Positions 1 through 12,900 of a stretch of 64,000 nucleotides of DNA are shown in pieces. The notes beneath the pieces were generated by a model. It ran no database searches and was not told the DNA's origin. It saw nothing but the letters and a program-made list of their open reading frames with translations. The stretch spans positions 8,693,001 to 8,757,000 of the forward strand of contig NC_065875.1 in the NCBI RefSeq assembly GCF_933775445.1, read 5' to 3'. This stretch comes from Argentina anserina (Eukaryota > Streptophyta > Magnoliopsida > Rosales > Rosaceae). The first letter of the stretch is position 1, and each line of letters opens with the position of its first letter. The translations under genes and the position numbers were made by a program.

Positions 1-536
1 TCGTTTATCTTTTGTTTGGGTCAAATTAATACTTTTTGTCTTTCAAATTAAAGATGGACAAGGCTCATGGCATCTTAAAAAAATGTATTGACCGTTATTA
101 TAATTTTTGTTTTAATCAATGTCTCATGCAGCCCCATCCATCCCGATTAGGCTTTTCACTAACGACTTGTACCCTCCATATTACTTGCAAGCTTCATTGA
201 CACCTAATGAATGCACATAGGCCTCATCATTTAGCCCGCGGAGGCTCGCAAGCCTAATGGGGTTTTACCTGGCCCGGTCCGTGAGAAAACCCGTCAAATC
301 CCGCTTCCATGGGTCTCTAGCCAGGCTTAGTTTAGAGGTGTGAAACCCGGCCCGGCCCGTAAAAGCCCGTCAAAAAATAAAATATTGTACATGCATATAA
401 TATATTATATATATCAATTATATGTATTTTTTGGTAATAATTATACATATATTTTGTTAATAATACTAGATTTAAAATTTTATATTATATTATAACTTTA
501 TACTAGATTTAAAATAAAATTGTAGCATTATCAAAC
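1..536. other. AT-rich intergenic DNA with repeat remnants
   Basis: No gene is recognisable. Positions 230-370 carry several copies of a cggcccg/aacccg type motif, as seen in subterminal parts of plant hAT elements, but no pair of ends could be found. The rest is AT-rich with stop codons in all frames. Confidence 0.4.
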
Positions 537-1925
537 AACTATATGAAGTAAACTTCTCGGGATTAATCGACCCTATTAAAACTTCATCTAATTCGGACCT
601 CGTCTAACCGTCAGAATTTCCGGTAAACCGAAAACAACACTAAAATGCCCTAAGGAATGACTCATTACCAGGATGTGAAAGTCAAAACCCGTTTGTATAT
701 ATGAAATCATCTAATTTTTGTCACCGATCGTGCATGGTCGCATCGAGGAAACTCATTTGGCAAAACCCAGGTCAATGGGGTTTTAATGTGTCAAAATGTT
801 TTTTTGTTAACCGTAGGTACGGACGGTCAAACTATATCCAAAACAAATGAAATTTTTACGGGGTCCCTAAATATATATACCCATCACATCTGCTGGTGTC
901 GATCGACTGTATTTAGAACCAAAGTTGTCGATCTCCGAAGTGTCCACTAATGTACTATAACCTTTATATTAGGTTTATAATATAACTATCGCATTATGAA
1001 GAGACTATATGAAGGAAACTTCTCGAGATCAATTGACATCAGCCGATGTGATCGGTATACATATTTAGTGACCTTGTAAAATTTCATCTAATTCAGACCT
1101 CATTTGATGGTCAGAATTTTCGGTAAACCAAAAACATCACTAATATGCGATAAGGGAAGACCTATTACCAAGATGCGAACATCGAAAGCCGTTTTCAAAT
1201 CTGAAATCACCTATTTTTTGTCACAGATCGGGCGCGATCGGACCGAGGAAACCAATTTGGCAAAGCCCCGGTCAATGAGAGTTTTAATATGTCAAAATGC
1301 TTTTTTTTACCGTAGATACAGACGGTCAACCATGTCCAAAACTAACGAAATTTTTATGGGTTCCCCAAATATATATACCGATAACATCTGCTGGTGTCGA
1401 TCGACCATATTTAGAACTGGAGTTGTCGATCGCCGAAATGTCTACTAATGTATCATAACCTTTATATCACGTTTATAATAAAACCATCGCATTATGAAGC
1501 GACTATATGAAGAAAACTTATTGGAATCGATCGACACCATCTAATGTGATCAATATATATATTTAGTGACCATTGTAAAATTTCATCAAATTCGGACCTC
1601 ATTTGACTGTCGGAATTTACAGTAAACCAAAAACACCACTAATATGCCTTAAGGGATGACTCATTACCAAGATGTGAATGCCGAAAGTTGTTTACATATT
1701 TGAAATCACCTAATTTTTTTCACCAATTGTGCGTGGTTGCATCAAGGAAACCCATTTCGTAAAGTCCCAGTCAATGAGGTTTTCTTATGTCAAAACGTTT
1801 ATTTTTTGGTTCACCGTAGATAAGGACGGTCAAATAATGTTTAAAATGGACGAAATTTTTAGAGGGTCACTAAATATATATATCGATCATATATATCGGT
1901 GTCGATCGACAATATTTCGAAACTA
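537..1925. repeat. Tandem repeat, three diverged units of about 465-495 bp
   Basis: Three head-to-tail copies begin near 537, 1002 and 1498, each opening with an actatatgaa block. Each continues through shared blocks such as aatttcatctaattcgg, ggtaaaccaaaaacatcac and cattaccaagatgtgaa, and closes with tatatatacccatcac and gtgtcgatcgac. The first unit lacks about 35 bp after its opening block. The short reading frames in it sit at the same place in each unit, so they are by-products of the repeat and not genes. Copies differ by many substitutions, so the array is old. Confidence 0.85.
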
Positions 1926-4900
1926 GAATTTACTTGTGACTTTTTTTAGAATGTTTTCTAATGATTAATTTATTGTTTCAAACTCTTAAATAAGAGTATT
2001 ATATTTTTTGGCTTATTATAAAAAAGTCCATTTAAACACCTTAATTTATAAAAAAATTCAAGCAAGTTTTTAAAATTATAAAAAAGTCAGATGGTAAAAA
2101 AGCTTAAAGCATTGCCCATATATTTCTATAAATTACAACTTGTGCCATTTTATTTGACCTGACCGGATCAGATCGCTATTCGATCTGGGCCTTCACTATA
2201 TCTTTCTCGTCGACGACTCGACGCTTCGAGGATTCACCAGCACGCCTCGCTGAGGCGGTTGTCGGAGGAGAAGGCAAGGTTGGAAACACAGTGGTTGTGG
2301 CCCTGAAAGGTCTCGCAAGGCCCTCTTGCTGCTTCTGCTAACTAGGTCTCCTCCGCCATGGCTTCTCTGTTATAAATCCGATTCAAGGTTTGAACTTTAT
2401 ACTGGAGTTTGGTTGCTTGTGAGAATTGATTTCAGGGTTTGGAGATTGGGGATTGGAAGAGAGGAGGATAGAGTATGAAATACCATACCTTCAAAGTTTG
2501 ATCCAGATGAGCAACCCATAATTTGTTTCATGAAAATCCTCTCTGTCATTCCCTCCTCTCTTCCAATCAACAACCCAACCGGGAAAATAAAAGCAAGAGA
2601 ACTGAGAAGAGTGAGGGAAAAGAAACCGAAAACAATGGCATAATCAACAACAACGGTGCTCACTCTCTCTCTGCACAAAACTAACAGATGGCATCGGCAA
2701 AACAGAACCTACACAAAATACCTGCAAAGCCTAGTTTACACCAAAATTCCACCCAACCCGACTCGTTTAACACATAAATTTCTCACACCCGACCCAGTGA
2801 CATTTTTGAAATTACACATAATTATCTTAGCTACAGTACCTTTCTCCCATCCTTAATGGTTAGTAAATAATTATAGAGTAATGTGCAATTTGCTAAATTC
2901 AATTACATGTAAAAATGACTGAAGCAATTTTCTTGTTAGATTTGGTTAAAAAGGTCGGGGCTAATAGAGGAAAAAGATTGCATGCCATATTTTATTCATT
3001 AATGTCTTACTTGCACAATAGTTTTTAATTGAAATCTTTCATTTGTATGGACACTTTGTTTGTTCTTTTCAAAGTGAGCATTAGGATTATTTGGTTATTG
3101 TAAATGATGCGAAAAAAATTGAACGATCGAGTATCAAATATATTAAAATGTAAGAGGTTAACATGAACATGGAACACCCAACTGGTAGGCACGAAGTTAG
3201 AACCATGCGAAACAACAAAGCCTAGCGAACTAAACCCTAACTGTCACAATACTGACAACCATGGTATGAATTCACAAAAGTAACCAAATGCCCTGAATGC
3301 AAGACTACAGTCACTTATTAGGAAAAAACCGGAATCACCCTACGCAAATGAGGTCTCCCCAGGTTTAAACGAAAAACCAACCTAAAAAAATCTAAATCTT
3401 GAAACCAACAATCCCAAGACCCAAACACTTCAAACCCTGGCCCAAGAATAGAAACCCTAGATCCGCACCTAGAGAATTGGGCACCAACTTATCAGAGCCG
3501 CCGATGACTTACTCCACCAACAGAAGTCAACCTTTACTACCGTCGTCGGGTGCTGATAGTGCCCCACTACCATCAGGGCAACCAACCTTGACACCCAAAT
3601 CCGCTCTCTGATGAAGGTCACGAGCACCACCGGATTGGAGAGCCCGACCCCCTATAACGACACATAATATCTTGAAAGGAGATAGGAAAATTAGAGATGC
3701 CAAAAGATCGCCGAAGCATACTTCACCTAAACCGCCACCGCCAAGAGCCCTGAACCCACCGCCAAGAGCCATGAACCCACCGCCACCAAAGAGACAGAGG
3801 AGGGTGAGAAGGAAGGAGATGTAGTGTTGAGCCAAACCAACCCAAGGAGGAAAAAAGGTTGGCCATGACCCATCCGATGCCTGAATGCAACCACCGTTGC
3901 TTCACAAAATTCACCACCACCATCCCAAAACCCGCCACCAGCAACACCAAGGTTGAAGGCTAGGGTAGAGACAACAGAGAGGAGGAGAGCCATATTATAT
4001 TATTTTAGAGTATAAATAAAGTTATTGTATAAATTTGTATCACAATATCGATGCGAAACAAATGTTACTGAATTGATTATGTACTTTTAATTAGAATAAC
4101 TAGTTTTACCCACATGCTCTGCATGTGTAAACAAATTCTAAAAAAAAAATAGAAATATAGAAAAACATAGGAGTTGGTTATTGCATATTCCATTGATTTG
4201 ATTTGTGAATAAAGTTTTTTAATCATTCATGGACTTTCTCGTCAAAAAATTCAGTTTTGGGTAGCATGTCTTGTTTGGGTTATACAAGTATAGATATACA
4301 AAATAAATATTAAAAATATACGTTTTATTTCTTTTCTTCGATTGTTTAGAAACGATACTATCAATGACAATACCTTAATTGTATATGAAATGCACTTTGC
4401 CCTCAATTGTATATGAAATGCACTTTGCCCAATCAGCCTTGAGAAGCAGAGTTTGCAAGGTATGCATCACAAGTTTCCTCTACTATCCTGCAAAGCATAA
4501 TCAGAGTGATTGGTACGGCGTGATACCACCTTGGCACTACCATCGGGCCCGGGGTGTGACACTGATTGTGTTATTAATGACCACATCAGTGATAATAAAG
4601 TTTGAGCAAATTGGTATACAGTTGTATATATGGTAGACAATTACTTATCTACTCCAAGGTAATAATAAAGTGAAACTCCAATACTAACATAAAATTCTAA
4701 TATATATATTCTATGCATAAGTATCTTTTGGCTTAAGGAAAAGATTACCTCAAGAACCAATGTTGTCACCATAACAATACAAACATTGCCATCAACATTG
4801 ACTCTATGTCGCCTAACTTTCTCAGTGTGAATACTGAAATTGGATGTTATGAATCCACATATGCCTACAATAATACTAACTACATTTGGAAACAAAATTA

Positions 4901-5738
4901 TGATTAAGAAACTTAGAAGCCTAATAAAGTTCATTGGTAGAAGCATTAATCTAACAACAAACTAGGAAAAAGAGAAGATTAATACGTTTGCTACATCTTG
5001 AATCGAACATGGATTTTATCTAAATATCTTCTCGAAGCATTTAGGCCATGGTTGGAGTTTAACAAAGAAAACTATTGCGCACTAAGGAAGCCAGACTCTA
5101 ACTCAGAAGATGTGTTCTCCTAGACCACATATTATGATTGTCAATTGCTATAGTCAAACTAAAATAGAAATTCATCAAACCTTACATCCAATAGTCTATT
5201 ATTTCTCTAATTAACATTATAAAGACAATAGCGAAGCCCAAGCTATGATTAACATCAGTGCTAAGCAATTCAGACTTAAAACAAAACCATGAAAGAATTG
5301 ATGATAGTACAACCCATAAAGGAATGAAGCTAGATGAATATACTCCAGACAATCTAGGCAATTGTTTAAGTTTAGGGAGTAAATTAAGACAATCCCTTGG
5401 TAAATTAACTTATACCATGTTTTCTCATTAATCCAACCCAATACATACATAAATTAACCACAATGGTGATTGATTCTCTTTCCAAGCAAAGGAGGCAAGG
5501 AGTAATCCCACTCGTTGATGTTGAAGACACAGATTTAGAAGACTGAGAGCGAGTATGCGTTGGATTGATACCAATGAACAGAGGACTGAGAGCGAGTGAG
5601 TCGGATACTCGAGGCGAAGTAAGCGAGAGAGGACAAAGAGGGAATGAGAGCCACGAGTAGAGATTGCAACTTGAGAGAGCTGAGAGAGAGATAGAGTTGA
5701 CTTTATCCTCTTGTTATATATATATATATGGGCATGTT
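1926..5738. other. Gene-free intergenic stretch
   Basis: No conserved protein could be recognised. Positions 3400-4000 are GC-richer, with open frames on both strands that encode only low-complexity Pro/Ser- or Gly/Trp-rich peptides, typical of a decayed transposon or chance. Positions 4377-4430 hold a 28-bp unit repeated twice (core tatatgaaatgcactttgcc). Positions 5570-5700 are GA-rich, followed by a short TA run at about 5715-5729. Confidence 0.5.
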
Positions 5739-5931
5739 GAGAGCGAATGTCCGCATATGGTTAAACTACGGATGGACACGTGTCACATATATAGTTCCAT
5801 GTAGGTCCCACCGTATAGTTTAAAGAGGAAGGAGAGAGAGGTAGACGATGGGACCCACATGAAATAGAGTTTAATTGTAGGCTTGACACATAATCATCCT
5901 CACTTTAGTCATATTGCGGACGTTCACTCTC
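5739..5931. mobile_element. Foldback MITE, 193 bp
   Basis: The left end gagagcgaatgtccgca is matched by the inverted right end tgcggacgttcactctc, with two mismatches. Inverted similarity continues inward for about 80 bp on each side, including ggtcccac against gtgggtccc. It holds no coding capacity. No clear target duplication is visible, so the superfamily is uncertain. Confidence 0.65.
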
Positions 5932-6406
5932 GATCGGTCTCATGCGTGTGTGTGTACAAATCAACATCGCATTATTTATTTTCGGTTTGGTTCAAACCTC
6001 AAACTGAAGATCGAATTGAACCAATTCAGTTTTCTCGATTTTTTTTTCCATTTGATATTTTTTTCAGTTCAGTTTTTTTTTAGTTTCGGCTCTGTTATTT
6101 TGGCTCAGTTCTCGGTCTTTTTGGTTCAGAAGTGCCACCCCTTATATAAAAGATCCAAATACTAGCTAGTATTCTATTTTATTTCAACGTTGAGCTAGGT
6201 GCTGAAATTGTTGATAATATTTTCACCCTCTATATATGTTGTTACATTATTCTATGGGAATATCAAATTCATAGATTATATTATGTGTTTTTGATGGTCT
6301 TTTTCTCCTTCTTCTTTTTTTAAATTTTGTTCTTGGGTTTGCATTGTAAACCCTTTGAGCTAGAATGTTTTTCTTTCTCGTTGTAGTTTTAATTCAATTT
6401 CATTCA
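5932..6406. other. Intergenic, T-rich
   Basis: Nothing recognisable. The sequence is strongly T-rich on the plus strand around 6040-6120 and 6300-6420, with no coding signal. Confidence 0.4.
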
Positions 6407-6415
6407 TTTTGTTTA

Positions 6416-7357
6416 GGATTAAATACTTGTAACACCCTATACTTTTTGTGTAAAAACAGTTTTGTCCTTCTACTTTCAAATTTAATCTGTATATCTTTTA
6501 ATTCTTATTTTTAACAGTTTTGTCCTTCTACTTTCAAATTAAATCTGTATATCCTTTAACTCTTATTTTTAACAGTTTTGTCCTTCTTTTTTTAACAGTT
6601 TAGTCAATTCCGTTAGTTGACCATCAAAAATTTCGTTAAGCCGTTAAAATGCCTGGAATACCCCAAATTCAAATCATATTTTTTATTTCTTTTCTTATGT
6701 CTTTTTTATTTTCTCTTTTGGTTTTTCTTGTTTTTAAATTTAATTCATCATATGTGCTATCCAATATATATAATTATAATCAACACAAATTATCAAATTA
6801 ATTGTAAACAAGACGATAATTAATGACAATTGCTTAACATCAAGTTGGAAATAAATAATTTGAAACTATTTTTACATCAAAGTATGGATATGTAGTAGAA
6901 GTCTTTTTTGTCTTAGCATTGTAGAAAATAATCAATATATGTTTGTAGAGCATCATAATATAAAAGAACTTTCTAACTGGATTTGAGTACTGGCACTCAC
7001 ATGTCATTTTAGACATTATCCAATTGATTATAAGATGTTTATAATTAATTTGATAATTTTTGTTGATTACAATTATATATATTTGATAGGACATATGATT
7101 AATGAAATTTAAAAACAAGAAAAACAAAAAGAAAGACCAAAATAGAAAATAAAAAATGCATAAGAAAAAAATATATGATTTGAATTGGGGGTATTCTAGA
7201 CATTTTAACGACTTAACGGAATTTTTTAACGGTGAACTAACGGAATGGACAAAACTGTTAAAAAATAAGAGTTAAAGGATATACATATTAAATTTGAAAG
7301 TAGAAGGAAAAAACTGTTTTTACACCTAAAGTATAGGGTGTCACAAGTATTTAATCC
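6416..7357. mobile_element. Mutator-type MITE with long terminal inverted repeats and a 9-bp target duplication
   Basis: The left end ggattaaatacttgt is the reverse complement of the right end acaagtatttaatcc. Inverted similarity runs inward for several hundred bases and covers nearly the whole 942-bp element. It is flanked by a perfect 9-bp direct repeat, ttttgttta, at 6407-6415 and 7358-7366. A 9-bp duplication with long TIRs is diagnostic of Mutator-like elements. The left arm has an extra roughly 66-bp tandem duplication (ttttgtccttctactttcaa at 6462 and 6518). Peptides encoded by the two arms are near copies because the arms are inverted repeats; no transposase is present. Confidence 0.92.
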
Positions 7358-7366
7358 TTTTGTTTA

Positions 7367-8380
7367 TGATTAAGTCTTGAAATAATTATGTGGGATAATG
7401 GTTGTGCAAGGAAAGGCTATACGACTCAAGTCAATTTCTTCTAAGGATCCTAATTCCAAGAATAGTATTCGAACCTACAGAAAAAATTATAGTAGGAGTG
7501 AGCATCGTCCTCGCTTGCCTAGTAGGGACCAGCCTGCCCATGAAGTTTGAAAATTAGGTTGGATTGTAAAATAATTTTATAAAACGTTGAGGGTAACTTA
7601 TTGTGATCACTTGGAAATCCATTTCTGAAAACAATGCAAGTTTAGGAAACAAAACATACTAAAACATTGGAGCTTCAAGTTTGGATAGAATATTCGTTGA
7701 GATCTATGACCGAGTATAGCGACTAGAAAGGGATAGAGCCACTTCTTAAGTCGAGACCAACTACGCTTATTATTAATATAATAATAAAAGAGCGAGAGTG
7801 TCAATTTAAGACAATACCCTAAAGTGATAAAAGCCACTCTAACAATTTCCGCAATGCAGGAGAACAGTGGGGCATTGCCCCTTCAGAGGTTTACGGTTAT
7901 CGACACCGAGGATATTCTGGTAACCCAGGTTCCCATTCACTCTCAGGTCTAGACATCACTATCATTTTCACAACGACTTCTAAATCTTCCTAATTCAGCA
8001 CTCGATGCTACTCTAGGCTTCTCAACATCTCCACAATACAACAACAACTTCAAATTTTACAATCACGGAAAGGAAGGAACGTGTTTACTACCTCAGAGAA
8101 TCCAAGAGTGAAGTCCATGACCACAATATTCCTTATCGTTGATTATGGGCTGCTGCAACTTCAAAAATTCCGATAACTAGGTTTAAGTGATGATCGATGG
8201 TTATGTTTCTAAACACGATAGTGGTAATGCATGCTTAAATCTCACTGAAATAGTGACATGAGGTAGAGAAAGAGATCATGCGGCGCTGGTTTTGATGTTG
8301 TTCGGTGGTGAAAGAGATGAAGTGTCGAAATGAAGAGAAGAGGAAGATGAGCTGGCAAGTTTTTAAGTTAAAGGCCTTAG
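7367..8380. other. Intergenic, no gene seen
   Basis: No recognisable protein, RNA gene or complete repeat. Base composition is near the window average, and all frames are broken by stops within 100 codons. Confidence 0.4.
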
Positions 8381-9058
8381 TGTCATGTCCCGTTTTCGAG
8401 AGTGTCTATCATGGGAGTCGCTGGTTATATGAGCTTCATGAATATGTGGGATTGCTCCAAGATCAGAAGTGTGGGAGATATATGGTTGCCCCTTTAGGGG
8501 TTCAGGCAGGCCGACCCGGTTAAGTTTGGGGAGATTGTCGCTAGTCGGAGACTTAACGTCAAATAAGGGAGTAGGCTTCCCTACACACTGGTCGGGGTCT
8601 AGAACCGATCCCCTGATGAGCCCAAGGTAGGGCGAAACTAGTGTATTGCCCCGTTGGATAAGGCTGGCTCCATGGGGATGGAGCGCCGCATGGACAAGTG
8701 TGGCAGCCGAATGGCTAGGGTCCAAGACAAATGGTATCAAAGCCGTCCCGGCATCGCTGTCGTTGTGTCACCAAGCGCTCACATGTGTCGTCGTGTCCCC
8801 ATGATGCAGGGTGCTCCGCAGGGGAGTCGAGTAGGCAGGGTGCCTCCAGGGGGAGGACCGGACGAGGGTCCATGGCAAAGTCCAAGATGAGAGATCCGGC
8901 ACGAAGCTTTGTTGGGTGATCTTTGGGAACTCCTTTCGTATCTCAGGCCTCGTGGGCGTACAAGGGTTACACGTACCACAGTGAGGATGTCGTGTACGAG
9001 GACGTACACATTGTTGGTGGAGGAGGATGTCACGTCCCGTTTTCGAGAGTGTTTATCG
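8381..9058 (+). mobile_element. Candidate TRIM (miniature LTR retrotransposon), 3' LTR truncated
   Basis: A 30-bp block (tgtcatgtcccgttttcgag and onward) at 8381 recurs directly at 9029 with two differences. The first copy would begin an LTR at 8381 that ends gaca at 8729. Next to this end, 8732-8743 reads tggtatcaaagc, one mismatch from the initiator-Met primer binding site used by many plant elements. A purine-rich tract (ggtggaggagga) sits just before the second copy at 9029, where a polypurine tract is expected. There is no gag or pol, only 300 bp of internal DNA, as in TRIMs. Similarity stops near 9058 where another LTR-like sequence begins, so the 3' LTR is incomplete. Confidence 0.55.
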
Positions 9059-9407
9059 TAGGCCTGGAAGTTGGGTTTGGTAGCTAGTTAGAGAGCCGGG
9101 TTTAGGCTTTTTTAAGCCTTGACAAACAACCTAAGTCTAATATTATAATTCAATCGAATTGCCAAAATTCGACAATGATAAAGCGATGACCAAGTAACTT
9201 CACGTAAAAAAATTTAATACAAAATTTTTAAAACAAGAAAAATATTTCGTAAAGTCACAAAAAATAAAATTAAGTGTCGGGAAAACTTGTGGCGACGTGT
9301 AGTTTAATAACAACGTATTAAAGTACGTACTTTGATATTTTAAATAAGATATCACTTAATCAGTCTTAATGTGTCGGTAATCGGGATTATAAATCTCGGG
9401 TATTACA
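9059..9407 (-). mobile_element. LTR fragment, probably Ty3-type
   Basis: Read on the minus strand, the segment opens with tgtaatacccgagatttata, a common style of plant Ty3 LTR start. It continues without coding potential up to the TRIM boundary. It is either a solo LTR or the invading sequence that truncated the TRIM. The inner end is undefined. Confidence 0.45.
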
Positions 9408-9985
9408 TACAACATATCTCAAAAGCATGTAGAAATGCTTCTTATTAAGTTATCCTCGCCTTATATTGGCAATCTCATTATCAAAATATGTAAATCTTTT
9501 GGATATTGATTTATGGGGTTTATTATGATGAGATTTGAATTGGTTGCACATATCATTTTATAGTCAGTCCACAAATTTACCCATAAAAGAGCAGGCAAGA
9601 TATATGGAAAAAATGAATTTACAATTAGAAAAATATCTCTGTTATATGAATTTATTCAAGGTGGCACTGCGATATTTATATATATTCCTTGAGAAGTTAT
9701 AGAGGAAGGGTATACACCTCTGTTGTTGGTAGGCAGCTAGGACAAACATCAAATTTATGTCGACTTGGGTGTTCATTTTGGAAGATATATGAGATTGGGA
9801 GGGTTGATATTCTCTCTTTCATATCATAACTTCAGAAGAGACTAATTCGATGATTAACTAGCAGCACCAGCAAAATAGAAAAATTGCATGCAACTTTACA
9901 TTTAATTCTTTAGTGCATGGCTCGAAAAGTAGTGGGTGGTTCCACTGCAATGTCTAGAAGTGAACACCATTCCTGTCACGATCTT

Positions 9986-12900
9986 CTAAATGAGGCCATT
10001 GTCTGAATTTTGAGGTGGAGTACTGATCTGGTCAGAAAAAGGATTCCCAGAAGAGGTTAATGAGTTTGGCTGATTTTCCAAAGGACTAGGTGGATTTTGA
10101 AGAGGACTTGGTGGATTTTGGAGAGGACTCGGTAAATTTTGGAAAAGACTTGATGGATTGTATCCAGGACTTGGAAGATTTTGGTGCAAACTTGGTGGAT
10201 TTTGGCCAGGACTTGGTGGACTTTGGAAAGGATTTGGTAAATTATGGAATGGACTAGGTGGATTATGGGAAGGACTTGGCAGATTCTGGTACAAGGTTAG
10301 TTTATTCTGGCCATGACTTGGTATATTTGGGACAGTGCTGGATAAATGTAGTTGTTGCATTTTTTGTTGTTGTATCAGCATAAAATATTGTTGCTGTTGC
10401 GCCATAAGTCCCATTTGTAAGTTTGTTGGAGTTGTTGCGTTGCTGGAAGCATGATAAGAGTCTTGGAATTGGTATGAAGAAGAAGCAACATCCTCAAAAG
10501 GATTAGAGGGTGCCATTGCGGCTGGGGAGCAAAACATATTGTTCTGATTTGGTGTACTTGCCATATCATACAGACTATCCAGTGTCGATCTATCAAGCTT
10601 ACCAGCTTGTATCTGTTTAAGAATCATAGAGTTAATAATTAACTAAAAAGAGAGTGATATGTTTTCCTCAATCCTACACCATTATTGCTTGAAATATATA
10701 AATTTCTCAGTGTTTCGGATAGGTAATCAGGTATTACCGCATTAAGAATGTTGGTAAAAAAAAATCAAAAGTGTTGTTAGATGAGGAGGATGACTCACCA
10801 ACTTAGTTTGTGTAGTAGAAGTTGAAGGTGTTTGTTGAGCTGATGCTCCATTAGAAGTTGGTGGGTTGAAAAGTTCAATCTCCCAACTAGAGTTTGAGGT
10901 TGTTGAATCAAGACCATCTGTTCTCGGATCTGGTGGATTTTCTATGAGACAATGTAAAAGGAATTAATAATGTATCCAACATATATGCAACAAAAACTTA
11001 CATACATAATGCAAATATAGGTATATTAAATTAAAATTACCTGACGGAACGATCGCTAATGCCATGGAATTGTTTTCATCAGATTCTGATATTACTGGAA
11101 TAACTTCATCAAAGCTCTGGTAGAATTAATCACACAAGAGCAGCTAAGTAAAAAATAAAAAAGATGGTCCATGTATAACCAAACATGGTAGCTCAATAAC
11201 GTTTACCAGCAGGTCAACGATTTGTCTTGCTGCAGCAGCCTCACTCTGGTCATCCCTTGGATGTTCAGATGCTGATTTGTCTTCTACATTATCATCAGGG
11301 TCAACTAACAAGTCACCTTCTATCACAACAGTCTCCTTAGGAGCATCAGTTTGATCCTCAGGCTATTCACAAGTCAACCTTTCTTAGTTACAAGACCAGC
11401 AATGCATTGAAATTTTAATTCACGGAGGAAATCAAAAGCACACTTTTAGTAAAGCTGGAATTGTTCAGGATTCTTATAAGCATTCTTGAAATCAAATTCT
11501 TTCAAGACAAGTATGATTAAGATTTCTAATTTTTCTTACAACAAAAAATGATCACGAAATAAGGAGTTGAAGGCATCTTACTAGAGGAAGTTGAAGCATT
11601 ACGATACCGGAAGTCTCCTTCACATAATCTTCCATAGTGGTCAAGAAAGATTGAGGGGGCTGCAGTTGTAAATGATAATTCGAGACTATAAGTTGAAGGG
11701 GATTTGCATTTAATATAAACAAAGTTCTGAATTCAGAGTAAACATTCCAACCTGTTGAATTTTAAATATTTTCATTCCCCGTCCAAAATTAAGGCTCCTG
11801 CAGGTCTCAAAGAACTCAGATAACCTCTCTGCCTAGAGCATCATACAAATTCGATATAAGATTTCTGTAGCTACCAATTTTAAAACTTAAATACCACTGT
11901 GGAGAACACAAGGTATACCTGATTTCCTGACTTCTTATATAATTCAAGTGCTCTAACTGCATCATCGCGTTGCATCTCAAAGAACTACCAGAAAAAGAAA
12001 GTGAGTCCTATAATGATGTTTCAAGGAAAGACTAGGAAGATAAATTCTCCCAAAACTTTACAAAAATAACTAAGACCTACCTTGTCAACTAAATTGACAA
12101 TACCGTCAGTAATTGCCGCATACAACTTAGCACTTTCACCTGCAACCTGATGGAGGAACACCATAATAAATATCGAATGGATAGACACCAGATTAGACCT
12201 GCTTATAATTGATGTTGTGAGTTTGTACCATAGAAATAGCATACTGAATCAGGCCATTACATATAGTCCCCACATCTGGCTGCAAATTAAGATACCTTGT
12301 TTCAGTAATAGCCTTTATATACATACAAAATTCCACACGAGTACCATATACATGTGTCATGTGTGTGTGCGCGCATGTTATATATATTTCCATTGAGGGA
12401 TCCTTAATTTGAGTATCTTATAGGGATAGGTCATTTGATCAGTTTTTCAATTACATTCTCCACTGTTCAATTTGTATGGTCTAATGTGTAGACCACTTAT
12501 GTGAAATTTTAGTCAAAATGATGATGGTTAAGGTATCAAACTTGATAAAAGCAATAAACTCACCAAATCTAAATTTTGCAGAAATAATTTACACATTAGA
12601 CCTTAAAAATTAAATTGTAGAGATGTCGAAATATAATTGAAAAGTTGATTAATGACTTATCCCTACAAATACCAAAAAAATGATCCTTTAATGACATATA
12701 GGCCGGTTATAGAGCGGACGTCCACAGTGTACTAAAAGTGTGAACGTCAGTGATTCCGGCGACTGGTGACGCATAACGAAGACGCCAATAGTGTCGGCCA
12801 TGCTTCCCCCCCCCCCCGCCCGGCACCCCTGTCTGTGTCGGCTGGAGCTCCAGCACCGGCCAACAGCGAGCGGAATATGTAAATTTCTGGAAATTTCAAA

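Noticed and set aside
2397..2678. 93-codon hydrophobic frame on the minus strand
   Set aside because: No recognisable domain, no neighbouring exons and no plausible splice pattern; a membrane-like composition alone is not enough.
3527..3993. Overlapping Gly/Trp-rich frames on the minus strand
   Set aside because: Three frames overlap in the same stretch because of a short repeated ccgccaagagccatgaaccc-like unit; low complexity, no family.
8900..8945. Resemblance to part of 5S rRNA (tgggtgatctttgggaactc), which would suggest a Cassandra element
   Set aside because: Only about 25 bases resemble 5S rRNA, the internal promoter boxes are not recognisable, and the match lies between and not within the proposed LTRs.
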